Positions 1 to 7,735 of a stretch of DNA of 10,605 nt are shown in pieces (the stretch's first letter is position 1; every line of letters starts with the position of its first letter). The notes under the pieces were generated by a model. The model worked only from the letters and a program-made list of their open reading frames with translations, was not told where the DNA came from and did not search any database. Source of the DNA: an uncultured Caryophanales bacterium (lineage in GTDB: Bacteria; Bacillota_I; Bacilli_A; Acholeplasmatales; Anaeroplasmataceae); assembly GCA_937885165.1 (NCBI GenBank), contig CAKZZJ010000126.1, forward strand, positions 1-10,605, given 5' to 3'. The position numbers and the translations under genes were made by a program.

Positions 1-1367
1 CATTAGAAGTAATCATTGTTAAGTGAAGACTCTTCTTTGTTTTAGTCTCATTTTTTAACGTTTCCATTCTAGTTATCATCTTATCGGCATATTCTTTTGT
101 TATAACATATGCATTAAGAGAATATTTAATTTCACACAAATTCATTACACCATCAGCCCTATCAACAATCATATCTATTTATAAATGATTATTTATTTTG
201 CTTCTCCATGAATAAATATTTGCTTCTATGCCTTCAACTTTTAGTAATCTTTTAATTTCTTCTATATGATGGAAACAGACAACTTCGAACGCATGACCCT
301 GCCATGAATAATATGATGGAGAATTACTATATTTTATCCATGATGTTATTTTGCCACTTTCTACAAATTTAAAACTGAATAGTGAAAAAGGATCTATCAA
401 TTGATAAAATGCATTATTTTTTGTTGTAGTTATATTGTTGTATTTTCTGATAAATCCGCACTCTTCTAACTCTCTTAAAGCATTTGACAATGGTTTACCA
501 CTTCCGATAAGTGCTTTTTTTGAAATATCTTCTCTCGTCAAGCTTTGTTCACTTTTGGCAAGTGTTCTAGCAATGTTGATGTGAATTTTGGATTTTTTAA
601 ATAAAGAATCATATAACGAATTAAGCTCTTTAAAAAGTTCCCCATCTTCTTCAAATACAAGCATCTCTGTATTTTGGATTAAACTATAACGCTTATCCAT
701 TAAGGATATATAATACGGAACTCCTCCAAAAATCATATAGCTTTGAATAAGTTCTAACTCATTAATCTTTATACCGTAATAGTCGTACAATTCATTTGTT
801 TCTTTTATTGAAAAAGGCATTAAATGAATCTTCTGTGTGATTCTATTATAAAATCCACCAGTATCATCAATAAAATTCTTTATTATCCATGATGATGCAG
901 AACCACTAACTATTAATAAAACATCACTCCTTGCAGATAAAAATGTATTCCAAAATAAATCAAAAGCTGATGTAAAATCAGATTTTTGTGTGTCCAGTCA
1001 AGGAATCTCATCGAAAAATAGTACATATTTTTTTGACGTTTCATCTTTTTTTATTTTGCCTTCTTCTATATATTTTTCTAAAATAGTAAAAGCTTCTAAC
1101 CAACTTTTTAAATTTATTATATCTTCACCACTATATTTGCTTAATTTTGAGGCAAAAACTGATAATTGATATTTTGAACTTTTATCTTCTGTTCCTGAAG
1201 TGTAAAAAGAAAATTTATTGTTAAAATATTCTCTTATAAGATATGTTTTTCCAATTCTTCTTCTACCATAAACAACAATAAATTCGGGTTTATTAGAATA
1301 TAAAGCCAAATCCAAAGTTTCAATTTGTTTTTTTATATATTTTGGGTAAAAAATAATTTTTAACCAT
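1..1367 (-). pseudogene. Decayed DUF234-type (archaeal-type) AAA ATPase, C-terminus beyond the window
   Basis: The joined translation is a typical member of the ATPase/DUF234 family: Walker A (YGRRRIGKT) near 1240-1275, Walker B (VLFFDEIP) just before 1000, a sensor-like segment (LLIVSGSASSW), a winged-helix middle, and a nuclease-like C-terminus (DMIVDRADG, NLCEIKYS) reaching base 1. The reading frame is broken. A TGA at 998-1000 sits exactly where the family has Trp (DEIP-W-LD), and a TAA at 179-181 sits where a Gln before ID is usual (CAA to TAA). At the 5' end the only ATG (1365-1367) is out of frame with the Walker region; removing one A from the seven-A run near 1325-1331 would join them. 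Otherwise an in-frame TTG (1313-1315) would start a protein lacking the usual N-terminus. The frame is continuous between the lesions and the sequence remains family-like, so decay looks recent. Function of the family is poorly known. The last few dozen residues lie outside the window. Confidence 0.85.
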
Positions 1368-1385
1368 TAGACTTTATGGCGAACA

Positions 1386-1418
1386 AAAAGGTGATCATAT
1401 CGAAATAGACCACCTTTT
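1386..1418 (-). terminator. Intrinsic terminator after the 197-residue membrane protein gene
   Basis: Arms 1386-1396 and 1408-1418 form an 11-bp stem around an 11-base loop, followed on the minus strand by a T run (CACCTTTTTG). Orientation is decided by one position: in minus-strand RNA the odd pair is a G-U wobble, while in plus-strand RNA it would be an A-C mismatch. It lies about 100 bases past the stop codon at 1521. Confidence 0.7.
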
Positions 1419-1520
1419 AAATTATTCATTTTCTTTTAATGTTTCGGCCATATCTATGTAACTATTATTTAGTGATACAAATATACTAATTACAAAATTT
1501 TATAATTTATTATGGCCTTT

Positions 1521-2114
1521 TTATGCGTTTTTCTTTTTATAATTTGCACATAATTTTTTAACATATTCATAATTGGATTTTTCTAATATCGGATTATATT
1601 TATTTTCAAATACTAGTTCTTTTATATAAACTATCTGTTCTTTTTGAACAATTAATTTTTTATTTCTAGAGTTTAATAATTTATTATAAACATAATCTAA
1701 TTTATCATTTTCTTTTTTTGCTAAATAATAAATATATTCCGCATAAAACATGTATTGATTATCTTTATTATAAAAATTTAATATTCTTTCTGCATCATCA
1801 TACATTTCTATCATAACATAAGCATTAAATAATAATGCATAAGTCCCATTTTTACCTGCAGTAAAAAAGCATTTATCTTTTTTTCCTTCAAGATAATTTA
1901 TTGTTGTTGTAGATGAATAACCATGAGTTTTAATAACATCAGCTATTTTTTTATTTTCCAAATATGTAAGACTTAAATCAATTATTGATGCGAATATAAA
2001 TATCAATATGGAATATATAATTGAACTTGTACCACCAACATAATATACCAATAATACAGTGCCACCTACAACTACTGCCACATATATTATGAAACTAAAT
2101 ATTATTCTTTTCAT
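1521..2114 (-). CDS. Small two-helix membrane protein with a helical cytoplasmic-type domain, unknown function
   Basis: A 197-residue protein that I do not recognise. Two hydrophobic helices (about residues 4-25 and 31-52) form a hairpin in the membrane. They are followed by about 140 residues that look wholly alpha-helical, with alternating aromatic and charged residues (AYVMIEMYDDAERIL, FYAEYIYYLAKKENDKL) reminiscent of degenerate TPR-like repeats. The C-terminus is Lys-rich. The start chosen is the ATG at 2112-2114, where the Lys/Arg-containing MKRIIFSF precedes the first helix and an AAAGGA ribosome site lies 11 bases upstream. The frame stays open a further 32 codons upstream, but that extension crosses the terminator of the preceding gene. 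The gene sits between two terminators, so it is probably a single-gene transcript unrelated to the pectin operon. A scaffold or regulatory membrane protein is possible but not demonstrable. Confidence 0.75.
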   Translation of the reverse strand: MKRIIFSFIIYVAVVVGGTVLLVYYVGGTSSIIYSILIFIFASIIDLSLTYLENKKIADVIKTHGYSSTTTINYLEGKKDKCFFTAGKNGTYALLFNAYVMIEMYDDAERILNFYNKDNQYMFYAEYIYYLAKKENDKLDYVYNKLLNSRNKKLIVQKEQIVYIKELVFENKYNPILEKSNYEYVKKLCANYKKKNA

Positions 2115-2134
2115 TTTTACTTCATTCCTTTTGC

Positions 2135-2178
2135 TATATTTTACATCAAAATTTAAATAATTGTTATATATTTTACAT
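2135..2178. repeat. 12-bp direct repeat in the leader of the small membrane protein gene
   Basis: TATATTTTACAT occurs exactly at 2135-2146 and 2167-2178, start to start 32 bp, close to three helical turns. On the minus strand each copy contains TAAAAT, a possible -10 element, but neither has a convincing -35 hexamer at the right distance. It could be a paired protein site or chance in AT-rich DNA. Confidence 0.4.
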
Positions 2179-2208
2179 AAAATAAGAGGAAATGGTTTCC
2201 ATTTCCCC
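2179..2208 (-). terminator. Intrinsic terminator of the pectin operon
   Basis: A perfect 8-bp stem (GGAAATGG at 2188-2195, CCATTTCC at 2199-2206) with a 3-base loop is followed on the minus strand by TCTTATTTTA. It starts about 20 bases after the stop codon of the pectate lyase gene. No T run follows on the plus strand, so it acts on minus-strand transcripts. Confidence 0.8.
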
Positions 2209-2226
2209 ATATTATTAATTACTATA

Positions 2227-5200
2227 TTATTTTAAGCGAATAAAATTAGTAGTTGCATCATAAACCCATATATTATCTAAATCAAAGCCTATGCTCTTCC
2301 ACCATGTCTCACTTGGATAGAATAACTGAACGTATCCTTCATCGTCTTCTATAGATAAATCAAATGCAAATGATGTAGAATATACTCCATTAGATTCATA
2401 ATATTCAGTCCATGTACCAAAGCACTTATCAACCTCATATACTCCAGTTTCACCCTTAGTAGCTCTACCTATCATAGGGTTAGAATTCTTATGGGCATAC
2501 TTTTGATCTGCAGAAGCCTTAGCGGCAACATATGCATCAAGTACAGTTGAATTCCAAACAAATCTAGCTCCAGATACATTCTCATATAGATATACATAAC
2601 CAGATCCATTATCCAAATCACCAATCATACCACCCTGGTACTGACCTTTGGAAATTATGGTTCCATAGAATACTGAATTAGTTATGCTTGTGTAATAAAC
2701 ACTTGAATCATTCTTAACTCTACCAACGATACCACCAGTATTTCCTTGTGCGTCATTTCCATCACCAATATTGGCAACAACTGAGCATGAGTCGATATAA
2801 AGTGTTAATGTTGTCTGATCGCTATTCATCTGAACATTACCAACGATACCACCAGTATATTTATTAGATGATGAGAATTTATAAGTAGTAGGTATATAGT
2901 CATTAGCTACAGTTGTAGAATGATCAGTTACATTAGCATCTGGAAGTGGATTTATTAATGATACATTGGAAATATAATTTGTACCACCAGTGACCTGACC
3001 AACCAAACCACCGATAGATTCTTTACCAACCATACCGATATTTGTCAATTTAATATTATATAAATATCCGCCCTGTAAATCACCGATAACACCTACAACC
3101 TTAGCCTGTGGGTTGTTGATTGTAATGTTATCAAAATTAACATTTACTATAGCACCATTAGATACTTTATAGAATACATTATAATATTTTTCAGTTGACG
3201 AATCTGTAGTATTTGCTGAAATATTGATATTCTTAATTGTATGACCATTACCATTGAATAGACCACTGAATGCTTTAGAGCTTGCTTTATCAGTTATTAC
3301 ATATCCTCCCTCAACTGTAGAAAAATCAAGATCCCTAGTTAAGCTATAAATAACTGTTGAACTTGAAGCAGTAACTCCTCTTGCAAGATCATGGAATGCT
3401 TTTTCATTATCAATCTTTGCTGTAGTTATCGTAACGCTTCTTACTGTGTTAGTTAAATTGGTTCTATTCTTATTTAAAACAACATAATATAAATAATATT
3501 GAATTTCAGTATTTGAAACATTCATGTTGTCAGCTTTAAATTCTGCTTCTATAGTATCAGTTTCAATATCGACATACTGAACATCATAAGTAGTACTATT
3601 TACAAAATCACTTGCAGTAAGGTTAGTTAATTCTGTCTTGCTGATGATACCTGCAACACTACCTTCAATATTAGATAAATCGCCGCTTACTTTGACACCG
3701 TTTTGTGATAATGTTATATTTTGTGCACTATCCATAAAATCTATTTCACACTCAGGGTCAACTACATATACATTGTAAACGAATGTAGATTTAGTATTAG
3801 TTGCCTTAGAGGTTGCGACAACAGTTGTCTCATAAACACCTGGAACTGATGTATATACACCATCAGTATCATAGAATGTTGATTTTGCACTAGATGCAAA
3901 ACGATAAGTTTTTTCTAATGTATAAAGGTCTGTTGATAATTCAGTATCTCCTGTTGCAGAAGCATCAAGTGCGTATATTCTTGGTTCATTATAAGTGGAA
4001 TATAATTCTACTCTTATTGCGTTAGATGATGTAGATGATAATTCACCTAATGCTTGATTTCTAGGAAGTACTGTAATCTCAAACGATTTAGTAAGATAAT
4101 AACCTTTTTTGGTTATGGTTGCTGTAAGAGTTACATGTTCTTCTTTTGTAGGAACAATAACTTCAACTCTCGAAAATACTGAATTTGAAACAGATGAAAT
4201 TTCATTTGGATTTACATGTAATACATCATCGTTTGAAGAAGTCCATGTAATATCACAGCCGGTAATTAACCTTGGAACATCAAAATCCTGTAATGTTGCA
4301 TCGATATTAGTAATAGGGCTTGCAAATGAGTATGCAGAAATAAGATCAACATCAATATCACTTAATTCTGCTGCGTCTGACTGCATGAATTTAACAAAAT
4401 TAGAATGCTTATAACTATCATAATTTGTCTTATTTAAACAAGCACCAATCTGAGAACCATTAGCATAAGTTAATAATTTTTGATCAACGACTCTAAGATG
4501 ATCACCCATGTTAACTGATCCATCAGAATTTCTTAATGTATAATGTAGATTTCTTATTGTATCTAAATCATTAACACTGCTACAGATTGCATTAATTGGT
4601 GTTAATGATGCGAAAGATGAATCGGATAATACATTACTTCCTTTTGTTCCACCTGAATATGGATAGTCCGTAATTGATGAATGATAAGATGACCCATCAA
4701 CATAATCTGTAAATGAAGTATATGTTTCACCGTCTGAATATCCTGTAGTAAATATAGAATATCCTACAGAACCTCTAAATGAATCACTATTATAGTTGTT
4801 ATCATTTTCAGTTGAGAAATTTGTTTGGTTATTGATATATGATAATACACCATAATAATTATTATAACTTGCTGTAGAACGGGCTAAATCAATGTTGTTT
4901 GATTTATTTGCACCTTCACCTGTGATACCTCTATTTGATGATACTGTACCATCAGAATTTAAACCCATACAGTTATTAAATGCTGTTGAATTACTTATAC
5001 TTATAAAGCCTGGGTTTGAGTTATCACCATAGCCATGTAATTTATTATTAAATGACATACAGTTTTCTAATACTACATCACCCTCCATAGTTGAACCACC
5101 AAGTTTAAAGCCGATACCATCGCCATTTGGAGTATTGTATGTATCATATTTATTTCCATTAGCATCAACTGCTTTAATTGGATATGGAAGATAACCATTT

Positions 5201-6024
5201 TCAAATGATACACAGTTATATAGATGAACTGTACCTATATTACCTGAATCTACTTTGGCAAATAAATCCCAGCCATCATCAGAATTTCTATATGCTATAC
5301 AGCCATCAAAAACATTACCATAGCCAATAGTTAATTTTGCTGCATAACCATCAGCATTTTCTCCTAATGTTTCGGCATCATAATTAGCATATGATGTACA
5401 ATTTAGAATCAAATTGTATGCTGGCCATTCATCAAGATGTGTATTTTCACTATAGGCTCTACCAATTTGAAGACCAGTATCTCTGTTATTATAGAATAAG
5501 CATTCCTCAATAACATTGTGACTGCCGGCAACATACATGCCATTATCACCAGCACCACAGATTTCTATTCTATAAAAATGCCAGTAATCACCATAAATTT
5601 GGAAACCTCTATTTGTTCCATCAAAAGCCATTTCAGAAAAATCAAATATAACTCTAGTGCCCTCTACTTCAGGTTTAACAGTTATATAATGTCCCTGAGA
5701 ACCACTCTTGAAAAATTGCTGACGGTTACTTGATTTATATGTACCTTCTGCAAGAAGAATTGTTGTCCCAGGTGTTGCCTGAGAATATGCCATAGAAAAT
5801 GATACTGGGTTTTCTTTTGTGCCTGCACCATCAGCTTTAGCAGTTGGTGATACATAAACAGTATTTGTTGTAGTAGTTGTAGTTGTAGTTGTTGTCTGTG
5901 AGCCAGCAGTTGGAATAACACTAGTGTTTAAGCTTGTATTTTCTTCACTATTTCCACAAGCAACAAGTGATGTCATAATTCCTAAAGATAGGACTAATGC
6001 GATAATCTTTTTAATGTTTTTCAT
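2227..6024 (-). CDS. Surface lipoprotein: family 9 pectate lyase with Ig-like modules and GLUG-repeat C-terminus
   Basis: A 1265-residue secreted lipoprotein. It has a Lys-rich signal peptide and lipobox LVAC with lipidation at Cys23, then a ten-Thr linker (44-53). Residues about 57-530 are a right-handed beta-helix of polysaccharide lyase family 9, which cleaves polygalacturonate by beta-elimination. The calcium site known from Dickeya Pel9A (Asp209, 233, 234, 237) matches Asp225, 249, 250 and 253 with identical spacing (NADG, then DDGWD). The catalytic Lys273 matches Lys307 in GFKLGG, after an apparently longer loop (about 277-305). Residues about 555-655 resemble an atrophied bacterial Ig domain, 656-757 a second Ig-like domain, and 758-868 a possible fibronectin-like module. 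From 869 on there is a GLUG-type solenoid (GLFNGNGHTIKNI, GGLVGQV, GGIVGNV, GGIVGRV, GGMIGDL). The GLUG part probably mediates binding or display. It is the second gene of a two-gene operon, 12 bases after the upstream stop. All catalytic residues are present, so activity is likely. Adjacent domain borders are approximate. Confidence 0.92.
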   Translation of the reverse strand: MKNIKKIIALVLSLGIMTSLVACGNSEENTSLNTSVIPTAGSQTTTTTTTTTTNTVYVSPTAKADGAGTKENPVSFSMAYSQATPGTTILLAEGTYKSSNRQQFFKSGSQGHYITVKPEVEGTRVIFDFSEMAFDGTNRGFQIYGDYWHFYRIEICGAGDNGMYVAGSHNVIEECLFYNNRDTGLQIGRAYSENTHLDEWPAYNLILNCTSYANYDAETLGENADGYAAKLTIGYGNVFDGCIAYRNSDDGWDLFAKVDSGNIGTVHLYNCVSFENGYLPYPIKAVDANGNKYDTYNTPNGDGIGFKLGGSTMEGDVVLENCMSFNNKLHGYGDNSNPGFISISNSTAFNNCMGLNSDGTVSSNRGITGEGANKSNNIDLARSTASYNNYYGVLSYINNQTNFSTENDNNYNSDSFRGSVGYSIFTTGYSDGETYTSFTDYVDGSSYHSSITDYPYSGGTKGSNVLSDSSFASLTPINAICSSVNDLDTIRNLHYTLRNSDGSVNMGDHLRVVDQKLLTYANGSQIGACLNKTNYDSYKHSNFVKFMQSDAAELSDIDVDLISAYSFASPITNIDATLQDFDVPRLITGCDITWTSSNDDVLHVNPNEISSVSNSVFSRVEVIVPTKEEHVTLTATITKKGYYLTKSFEITVLPRNQALGELSSTSSNAIRVELYSTYNEPRIYALDASATGDTELSTDLYTLEKTYRFASSAKSTFYDTDGVYTSVPGVYETTVVATSKATNTKSTFVYNVYVVDPECEIDFMDSAQNITLSQNGVKVSGDLSNIEGSVAGIISKTELTNLTASDFVNSTTYDVQYVDIETDTIEAEFKADNMNVSNTEIQYYLYYVVLNKNRTNLTNTVRSVTITTAKIDNEKAFHDLARGVTASSSTVIYSLTRDLDFSTVEGGYVITDKASSKAFSGLFNGNGHTIKNINISANTTDSSTEKYYNVFYKVSNGAIVNVNFDNITINNPQAKVVGVIGDLQGGYLYNIKLTNIGMVGKESIGGLVGQVTGGTNYISNVSLINPLPDANVTDHSTTVANDYIPTTYKFSSSNKYTGGIVGNVQMNSDQTTLTLYIDSCSVVANIGDGNDAQGNTGGIVGRVKNDSSVYYTSITNSVFYGTIISKGQYQGGMIGDLDNGSGYVYLYENVSGARFVWNSTVLDAYVAAKASADQKYAHKNSNPMIGRATKGETGVYEVDKCFGTWTEYYESNGVYSTSFAFDLSIEDDEGYVQLFYPSETWWKSIGFDLDNIWVYDATTNFIRLK
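5866..5895 (-). repeat. Ten-codon threonine tract (ACA/ACT microsatellite)
   Basis: Ten consecutive Thr codons (residues 44-53 of the pectate lyase lipoprotein), all ACA or ACT, encode the linker between the lipidated Cys and the beta-helix. Repetitive ACW triplets could change length by slippage without shifting frame. A similar Thr-rich linker follows the lipobox in the neighbouring lipoprotein. Confidence 0.7.
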
Positions 6025-6027
6025 AAT

Positions 6028-6038
6028 ATCACCATCCT
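6028..6038 (-). promoter_or_regulatory. Ribosome site of the pectate lyase gene, overlapping the upstream stop codon
   Basis: Minus strand reads AGGATGGTGAT then ATT then ATG. The site is a near copy of GGAGGTGAT, and its first bases overlap the TAG stop (6037-6039) of the carbohydrate-binding lipoprotein gene. This suggests translational coupling of the two products. Confidence 0.7.
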
Positions 6039-7626
6039 ATTTCTCTAGCGCTACAACAGCGCCGAAATAATAAATTCCACCACTAGGTACTGTTAAAGTG
6101 TAAGTACCTGCTTTTTCAAATGTAAGTTCAAATCTATCTTCCGGTACATTAAATACTGATGTTTCTCCTTCGAAGAAATCATCACCATTTTCATCTTTGA
6201 TTATAAATGATCTTACCAAATCAGAACCAGAAGTGCTTGATAAATAAATTACAACAACACCAGGATTATCCAATTTAAATACAAGTTTACTGCTCTTAGA
6301 TACTGCTTGAACTGTAATCTTATAATTAAATGTCAATCCATCATAGGATGCGTTCTTGCTACCTTGTTTTAAATTATCTCCAACGATTATTCCATCACCA
6401 TTTGTTAAATCAACACCAGTAGTTGTTTCAGTTATTGTACCGACTGAAACATGTGCATTATCAACCATTACTTCTGATAAATCAGTATAAATTTTGATGT
6501 TGTATTTTGATGATTCAGCTATTGTTACATTTACTTTTACACTTGGTCTTGAGTTACCCAAATATGAACCTAAATATTCTACTGTAGCTTCATAATTACC
6601 TGTGATTAGTGGTTTAATACCACTTACTCTGAATAAATCAGATGAATAATTAACTTCTTCTACTAAACCAGAATTTCTAGTAATATTGAATTTCCATACA
6701 CTTAAATCAATACCTCTTGGTGTTGCTTCAAATGTTGTATCGTTTGTAGAAGCTTTAGAAATTGATTTAACTGGGTTAATTACATTTAATAATGCAAATG
6801 TAGTAATCTTATTTTCAAATTCTTCACCATCAATTGTTACATTTCCAGCATCATATTCAATCTTTATTGTATATGTGCCGATTTTAGTTATATCAATATT
6901 GCTTGTGATACTGTCATTTTTTATTGACCTTGAAGCTAAAGTTTCAGTAGTCTGTGTGATATATCCATCAGCATTTATAGTATTAACTATTTTTTCAAAA
7001 TTGAATGAATCTCTTGTGGCAGTAAAGGCAGTATCTACATATTGTTCTCTTAAATATGTATTATTTTCTTTAAGACCGCCATCTTTAAACGTAACATTCA
7101 AACCTGCAACATAGCTACCACTAGTCATTCTTGCAAAAGGTGAAGTGAAAATGTTTACTGTATATGTAACACTTTGATTAATATCACCCTCACGATAACT
7201 TATAATGATATCTTGTGCTCCGATTACTGATGAATCAAATGCATCAGTATTAATAGAGTAGGTTGTGATTTCTTTATTTTTACGCTGCCAACTACCATCA
7301 ACCATCTTTCTATAATAAGCTGTTACTACTAATCCTTCGCTGCTAAACTCTTCGCCAACATAATATATTGTTTTGGCGTTTGTTGTGTCTACTTGTAGAC
7401 CAGAAAAAGAAAAGCCATCGAAATCAGCAGTATCCTTAGAAATTGTTGGATAAACTTCATCGCCTTCTACTACTGTTGTTGTAGTTGTTGATGTAGTAAC
7501 ACCAGGCGTAGTAGTTGGTGTAACACCTGATGCAGTAGTATCATCACTATTATTATTCGAACAACCTACAATAGCAAGCATACTTGCTGATACTAAAAAG
7601 ATACTTAAAATTCTTTTCAGTTTCAT
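6037..7626 (-). CDS. Surface lipoprotein with Big_3-type Ig-like domain and putative C-terminal carbohydrate-binding domain
   Basis: A 529-residue lipoprotein. Signal peptide with lipobox IVGC, lipidated at Cys22, then a Thr-rich linker to about residue 52. Residues about 80-160 match the bacterial Ig-like Big_3 pattern (YYVGEEFSSEGLVVTAYY ... YTVNIF). Residues about 165-370 look like two more beta-sandwich domains. The last 155 residues (DGLTFNYKIT, VVVIYLSSTSGSD, FEKAGTYTLTVPSGGIYYFG) resemble the jelly-roll modules attached to many bacterial pectate lyases, so pectin or oligogalacturonide binding is inferred. No catalytic domain is seen. The start at 7624-7626 is fixed by AGGAGG six bases upstream and by the signal peptide; the frame runs 19 codons further upstream, but those codons lie over the promoter. 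It is the first gene of the operon with the pectate lyase and probably captures substrate at the cell surface for it. An unrelated adhesin role remains possible. Confidence 0.85.
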   Translation of the reverse strand: MKLKRILSIFLVSASMLAIVGCSNNNSDDTTASGVTPTTTPGVTTSTTTTTVVEGDEVYPTISKDTADFDGFSFSGLQVDTTNAKTIYYVGEEFSSEGLVVTAYYRKMVDGSWQRKNKEITTYSINTDAFDSSVIGAQDIIISYREGDINQSVTYTVNIFTSPFARMTSGSYVAGLNVTFKDGGLKENNTYLREQYVDTAFTATRDSFNFEKIVNTINADGYITQTTETLASRSIKNDSITSNIDITKIGTYTIKIEYDAGNVTIDGEEFENKITTFALLNVINPVKSISKASTNDTTFEATPRGIDLSVWKFNITRNSGLVEEVNYSSDLFRVSGIKPLITGNYEATVEYLGSYLGNSRPSVKVNVTIAESSKYNIKIYTDLSEVMVDNAHVSVGTITETTTGVDLTNGDGIIVGDNLKQGSKNASYDGLTFNYKITVQAVSKSSKLVFKLDNPGVVVIYLSSTSGSDLVRSFIIKDENGDDFFEGETSVFNVPEDRFELTFEKAGTYTLTVPSGGIYYFGAVVALEK

Positions 7627-7632
7627 AATAAA

Positions 7633-7638
7633 CCTCCT
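7633..7638 (-). promoter_or_regulatory. Strong ribosome site fixing the start of the Ig/CBM lipoprotein
   Basis: AGGAGG on the minus strand, six bases before the ATG at 7626, and immediately downstream of the operator palindrome. It decides the start at 7626 over the longer open frame. Confidence 0.85.
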
Positions 7639-7652
7639 AGAAAACGTTTTCT
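7639..7652. promoter_or_regulatory. Perfect 14-bp palindromic operator, LacI-family type (or cre-like)
   Basis: AGAAAACGTTTTCT is its own reverse complement and is centred on CG, the hallmark of LacI/GalR-family operators. It begins two bases past the -10 element (7655-7660), so it covers the predicted transcription start near 7648 and ends where the ribosome site begins. Binding there would block initiation. It also matches the CcpA cre consensus (TGWNANCGNTNWCA) except at the two outer bases, so catabolite repression by CcpA is an alternative. The regulator itself is not encoded in this window. Confidence 0.75.
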
Positions 7653-7654
7653 TG

Positions 7655-7683
7655 ATTTTACCATTTTTATAGAGTTTAGTCAA
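7655..7683 (-). promoter_or_regulatory. Sigma-A type promoter of the pectin operon
   Basis: The -35 TTGACT (7678-7683), a 17-base spacer and the -10 TAAAAT (7655-7660) are preceded by TGG, giving an extended -10. This is the best promoter in the window. The start is expected about 7648, giving a leader of about 22 bases that contains the operator and AGGAGG. Confidence 0.8.
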
Positions 7684-7687
7684 CTTC

Positions 7688-7717
7688 TTTGTAAATCATA
7701 TAATATATGATTACAAA
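7688..7717. promoter_or_regulatory. Long AT-rich dyad just upstream of the pectin operon promoter
   Basis: Arms 7688-7702 (TTTGTAAATCATATA) and 7704-7717 (TATATGATTACAAA) are reverse complements apart from one extra A, around a single central base. The centre lies about 55 bases upstream of the predicted start, a usual place for an activator site. It also lies just past the stop of the Ig-like membrane protein gene, but no T run follows on either strand, so a terminator is less likely. Confidence 0.5.
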
Positions 7718-7735
7718 TTTGAAAATATTGGGGTT

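Noticed and set aside
998..1000. TGA read as Trp (Mycoplasma-type code)
   Set aside because: Trp codons in the intact neighbouring genes are TGG, and the same pseudogene also has an in-frame TAA that no such code would explain.
1425..1499. Minus-strand stretch of 25 open codons ending MAETLKENE before a TAA, possibly a gene remnant
   Set aside because: Too short, with no start signal or recognisable family; it may simply be the trailer before the terminator.
4109..4414. Plus-strand open frame of about 100 codons inside the pectate lyase gene
   Set aside because: It lies opposite a well-supported coding frame, has no ribosome site or recognisable domain, and reads as antisense of an Ig-like domain.
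5518..5733. Short plus-strand open frame opposite the beta-helix region, and a minus-strand one at 5682-5921
   Set aside because: Both overlap the catalytic PL9 frame; the minus-strand one is a repetitive Leu/Gln-rich shadow of the Thr tract.
6686..7114. Plus-strand open frame of 142 codons inside the Ig/CBM lipoprotein gene
   Set aside because: Antisense of beta-strand-rich coding sequence, no ribosome site, hydrophobic composition typical of such shadows.
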